Below, in pieces: positions 6,401 through 7,574 of a stretch of 7,574 bases of DNA. The stretch lies in NCBI GenBank assembly GCA_903831925.1, contig CAIKZV010000490.1:1-7574 (forward strand), in the 5' to 3' direction. The stretch comes from an uncultured Burkholderiales bacterium. Lineage in GTDB: Bacteria; Pseudomonadota; Gammaproteobacteria; Burkholderiales; Burkholderiaceae_E. Under the pieces are notes generated by a model that saw nothing but the letters and a program-made list of their open reading frames with translations, searched no databases and was not told where the DNA came from. A program made the translations under genes and the position numbers. How positions within the stretch are numbered: position 1 is the first letter of the stretch; the number at the start of each line of letters is the position of its first letter.

Positions 6401-6940
6401 ATTGTCACTTCGCTGGCCACCGGCATGACCCGACGCGGCAAGATGATCCGGCTGGGCCTGGATGACGCCACGCTCGGTGTCGAGATTGCGATCTTCAGCG
6501 AGCTCTACGATCAGTGCCGAAGCATGCTCCGAGAAGACGAGCTGCTGATCATTCACGGCAAGGTGGCCCGTGACGATTACAGCGGCGGCTGGCGCATCAG
6601 CGCCGACCGGGTGAGCAGCCTCACGCAAGCGCGCCAGGAGCATGCCCGCGCGCTCCTGCTGCGAATGAACGGCGCCTCCGACGGTCAACGCCTGCGCAAC
6701 TTGCTCGAGCCGTTTCGCGCCAGGCAGGCCCTGCCCGCCGATGGCGTCTTCAGCGCCGAGGACGATGACGACACACCGGTCGCCCCGCGCGGCTGTCCGG
6801 TCGAGATCCACTATCACAACGAGTCGGCGCGCTGCGCGGTTCGCCTTGGCGATGCCTGGCGCGTGCGACCCGATGAGACGCTGCTTGCGCAACTGCGCGA
6901 ATGGCTGTCGGATGATGGGGTCGAGCTGCGCTATGCCTGA
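3407..6940 (+). CDS. dnaE: DNA polymerase III subunit alpha (replicative DnaE1)
   Basis: This 1177-residue catalytic subunit of the replicative polymerase is close in length to E. coli DnaE (1160). Domains in order: PHP (1 to about 270, starting RFVHLRVRSEYS); palm, fingers and thumb (about 280-820) with GPGRGSGAGS (366-375), PDFDIDF (407-413) and VKFDFLGL (561-568); helix-hairpin-helix region (about 850-900); beta-clamp motif QSSLF (918-922); OB fold (about 992-1075); and a C-terminal domain that in E. coli binds tau. The catalytic aspartates are D408, D410 and D564, equivalent to E. coli D401, D403 and D555. The clamp motif, the long C-terminus and the length argue for DnaE1 rather than the error-prone DnaE2/ImuC. 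The PHP metal site is degenerate, as in E. coli, so proofreading should come from a separate DnaQ. Oddities: Arg12 replaces the third His of the usual HxRxH start, Ser20 replaces the usual Gly, and an acidic EDDDD stretch sits at 1118-1122. The gene diverges from the transporter and is followed by msbA after 12 bases. Confidence 0.98.
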   Translation: MAAPRFVHLRVRSEYSISDSIVRIDPLIEAAAADGQGALALTDSANLFAWIKFYRAARSGGIKPLLGVDAWITNPADRERPFRALLLVRNRTGYRNLCQLLSRAWLDNEWRGRGEIDRDWFDALSLDSQGDHGLIALSGAHQGDVGVALAAGNLEAAADLARKWEARFPGAFYLELQRTGQPQVEAHVRAAAALAASLGLPVVATHPVQFLARDDFRAHEARVCIAEGEILANPRRVSRFAETQYFCTQQEMVERFADLPEAIENSVLIAQRCNLTMELGKSFLPEFPTPDGLSIEAYLQKLAREGLELRLARSFPDEARRDAERGRYLDRLEIECQTIVKMGFPGYFLIVADFINWAKANGVPVGPGRGSGAGSLVAYSLGITDLDPLPYSLLFERFLNPERVSMPDFDIDFCQDKRWMVIEYVRDKYGAQAVSQIATFGTMASKAVIRDAGRVLDMPYSLCDQLSKLIPIVQAKPLSLAKAREAEPLLREREEKEEEVRGLLTLAESLEDLTRNVGMHAGGVLIAPGQLTDFCPLYRAPGTDSVVAQFDKDDVEAVGLVKFDFLGLRNLTIIQLAVDYINRNDPQRALDLSLLTFDDPKAFKILKDANTAAIFQVEGDGMKKLLRKLAPDRFEDIIAVLALYRPGPLGSGMVDDFILRKKGQQKIDYFHPDLRQCLEPTYGVIVYQEQVMQIAQIIAGYTLGGADLLRRAMGKKKAEEMAQQRAIFTEGAAAKGHDPALATQLFDLMEKFAEYGFNKSHTAAYAVITYQTAWLKAHYPAEFIAATLSSDMDDTDKVHQFVKDAQDNSVVIMPPDINHSGYRFDPVKAGTVRYGLGAVKGTGEGAVLDILRARESGPFADLFDFCARVDRRLVNRRTIEALVRSGAFDALEPDRARLLANVGRAMDDADQQAAAAGQSSLFGDAGSGAAMAPQWVNAPPWDERRRLQEEKAALGFYLSGHLFKGYEAEVRRFVRTRLADLPRMAESAHGAVPVTVAGIVTSLATGMTRRGKMIRLGLDDATLGVEIAIFSELYDQCRSMLREDELLIIHGKVARDDYSGGWRISADRVSSLTQARQEHARALLLRMNGASDGQRLRNLLEPFRARQALPADGVFSAEDDDDTPVAPRGCPVEIHYHNESARCAVRLGDAWRVRPDETLLAQLREWLSDDGVELRYA

Positions 6941-6942
6941 GG
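6938..6942 (+). promoter_or_regulatory. Ribosome-binding site TGAGG for msbA overlapping the dnaE stop
   Basis: The dnaE stop codon TGA is the first part of TGAGG, a partial Shine-Dalgarno sequence 10 bases before the msbA ATG at 6953. Ribosomes finishing dnaE would therefore sit on the msbA initiation region, which suggests translational coupling. The match is short, so this is tentative. Confidence 0.4.
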
Positions 6943-6952
6943 CCTGCTCCCC

Positions 6953-7574
6953 ATGACGAATGCCACCGGCGAGACCTCGCAGGCGGTGGATCGGGCGCTT
7001 GATTCGCCGCCAGACGGATCGTCGGGGCCGCTGCGGGATCGTCAGCTGCTGGCCCGCATCTTCGGCTATGTGCGGCCCCATATGCGGGTCTTCGCGGTCG
7101 GCGTGCTGGGCATGATCCTGACCGCAGCCACTGAGCCGGCACTGCCCGCGCTCTTCAAGGTGCTGCTTGACGACGGCTTCGGAAAGCAGGGCTCCAACTG
7201 GCTGGTCTGGGCGCTGCCGGTGGCGATGGTGCTGCTTTTCGTCGTCCGGGGCGTATTTACCTTCACCATGAGCTATGCCATGTCGTGGGTGAGCCAGCGC
7301 ATCCTCACCGATCTGCGTCGCGACATGTTCGCGCGGCTGGCCGATCTGCCGGCCGACTTTTTTGCGCGCGAAACCGCCGGGCAGCTGATCTCGCGGATGG
7401 TCGCCGACGTCAACAATGTGACCGCGACGCTGGGCGGTGTGGTGGTCGTGCTCGTTCGCGACAGCGCGGTCGTCGTTGGTCTGCTTGGCTGGCTCTTCTT
7501 TCTCAACTGGCGGCTGACCCTGATTGCCGCGGTGCTGATCCCGATCGTGGCGGTCATGGTGCGGGCGTTTTCCA
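6953..7574 (+). CDS. msbA: Lipid A export ABC transporter MsbA, N-terminal part (runs off the window)
   Basis: The first 207 codons of an ABC exporter are visible and remain open to the window end, so only about a third of a roughly 580-600 residue protein is present. MsbA flips core-lipid A across the inner membrane using ATP. A polar N-terminal tail (1-30) precedes QLLARIFGYVRPHMRVFAVG (31-50) and helix 1 with TAATEPALPALFKVLLD (57-73). Helix 2 lies around 83-105, and the conserved intracellular segment DLRRDMFARLADLPADFF (120-137) with AGQLISRMVADVNNV (142-156) forms a coupling region. Helices 3 and 4 lie around 162-203. The NWRLTLIA segment (185-192) is typical of this family. The Walker A, signature and Walker B motifs of the ATPase domain lie beyond the window. 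ATG 6953 is chosen for its position 12 bases after dnaE and the TGAGG upstream. Another type of ABC exporter is possible but less likely given the close match of the N-terminal half to proteobacterial MsbA. Confidence 0.88.
   Translation, partial: MTNATGETSQAVDRALDSPPDGSSGPLRDRQLLARIFGYVRPHMRVFAVGVLGMILTAATEPALPALFKVLLDDGFGKQGSNWLVWALPVAMVLLFVVRGVFTFTMSYAMSWVSQRILTDLRRDMFARLADLPADFFARETAGQLISRMVADVNNVTATLGGVVVVLVRDSAVVVGLLGWLFFLNWRLTLIAAVLIPIVAVMVRAFS

Noticed and set aside
6933..6956. Seven-codon frame MPEACSP whose stop overlaps the msbA ATG as ATGA
   Set aside because: It resembles the arrangement before the flavodoxin gene but lacks a ribosome-binding site and lies mostly inside or next to the dnaE end. 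Chance is the simplest explanation.
5357..7081. 574-codon open frame on the minus strand opposite dnaE and the msbA start
   Set aside because: It is a shadow frame of GC-rich dnaE. Its composition is rich in Arg, Gly, His, Ile and Gln with no domain, it spans two real genes on the other strand, and dnaE is unambiguous.
1..7574. Mobile element, defence system, CRISPR or other novel multi-gene system
   Set aside because: All long supported genes belong to known housekeeping or widespread families with uniform GC-rich composition. I saw no transposase, integrase, direct repeat array or toxin-antitoxin pair.

Overview
The window is GC-rich, densely packed bacterial chromosome. The proteins look proteobacterial, most likely betaproteobacterial (Rhodocyclales/Burkholderiales-like). 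The main reasons are a DnaE of the E. coli type (1177 residues, with the internal beta-clamp motif QSSLF), an MsbA-type lipid A flippase directly behind it (so a Gram-negative envelope), and a ferredoxin-NADP+ reductase ending in FVEK. The assignment rests on recognised protein families, not on a database search. I see no mobile element, CRISPR array, tRNA, rRNA or phage gene.

Layout. Left part, plus strand: a YhhW-type pirin (2-700) with a complete cupin metal site, then a flavodoxin-fold FMN protein (776-1339), probably in one transcript. Between them is a 14-15 codon reading frame with a good ribosome-binding site, whose stop codon overlaps the flavodoxin start (ATGA). After a 234-base gap holding a candidate promoter and a C-rich, G-poor leader comes ferredoxin-NADP+ reductase fpr (1574-2350). 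It converges, with only 26 bases between stop codons, on a minus-strand EamA/DMT membrane transporter gene (2377-3297).

Right part: the transporter gene and dnaE (3407-6940, plus strand) diverge from a 109-base region. This region carries a candidate extended -10 for the transporter and a -10 so close to the dnaE ATG that the dnaE mRNA may be leaderless. Twelve bases after dnaE, msbA begins (6953) and runs off the right edge.

How they fit together: the first three genes are redox or oxidative-stress related in flavour (cupin dioxygenase-like protein, FMN protein, FAD reductase). dnaE-msbA pairs the replicative polymerase with lipid A transport, probably by simple co-transcription. The window is mostly ordinary housekeeping sequence. 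The points worth a second look are small: the overlapping leader ORF, the leaderless dnaE signal, loss of another PHP-domain histidine in DnaE, the C-rich fpr leader, and a G8 tract that makes the transporter start uncertain. I found no evidence of a novel multi-gene system.
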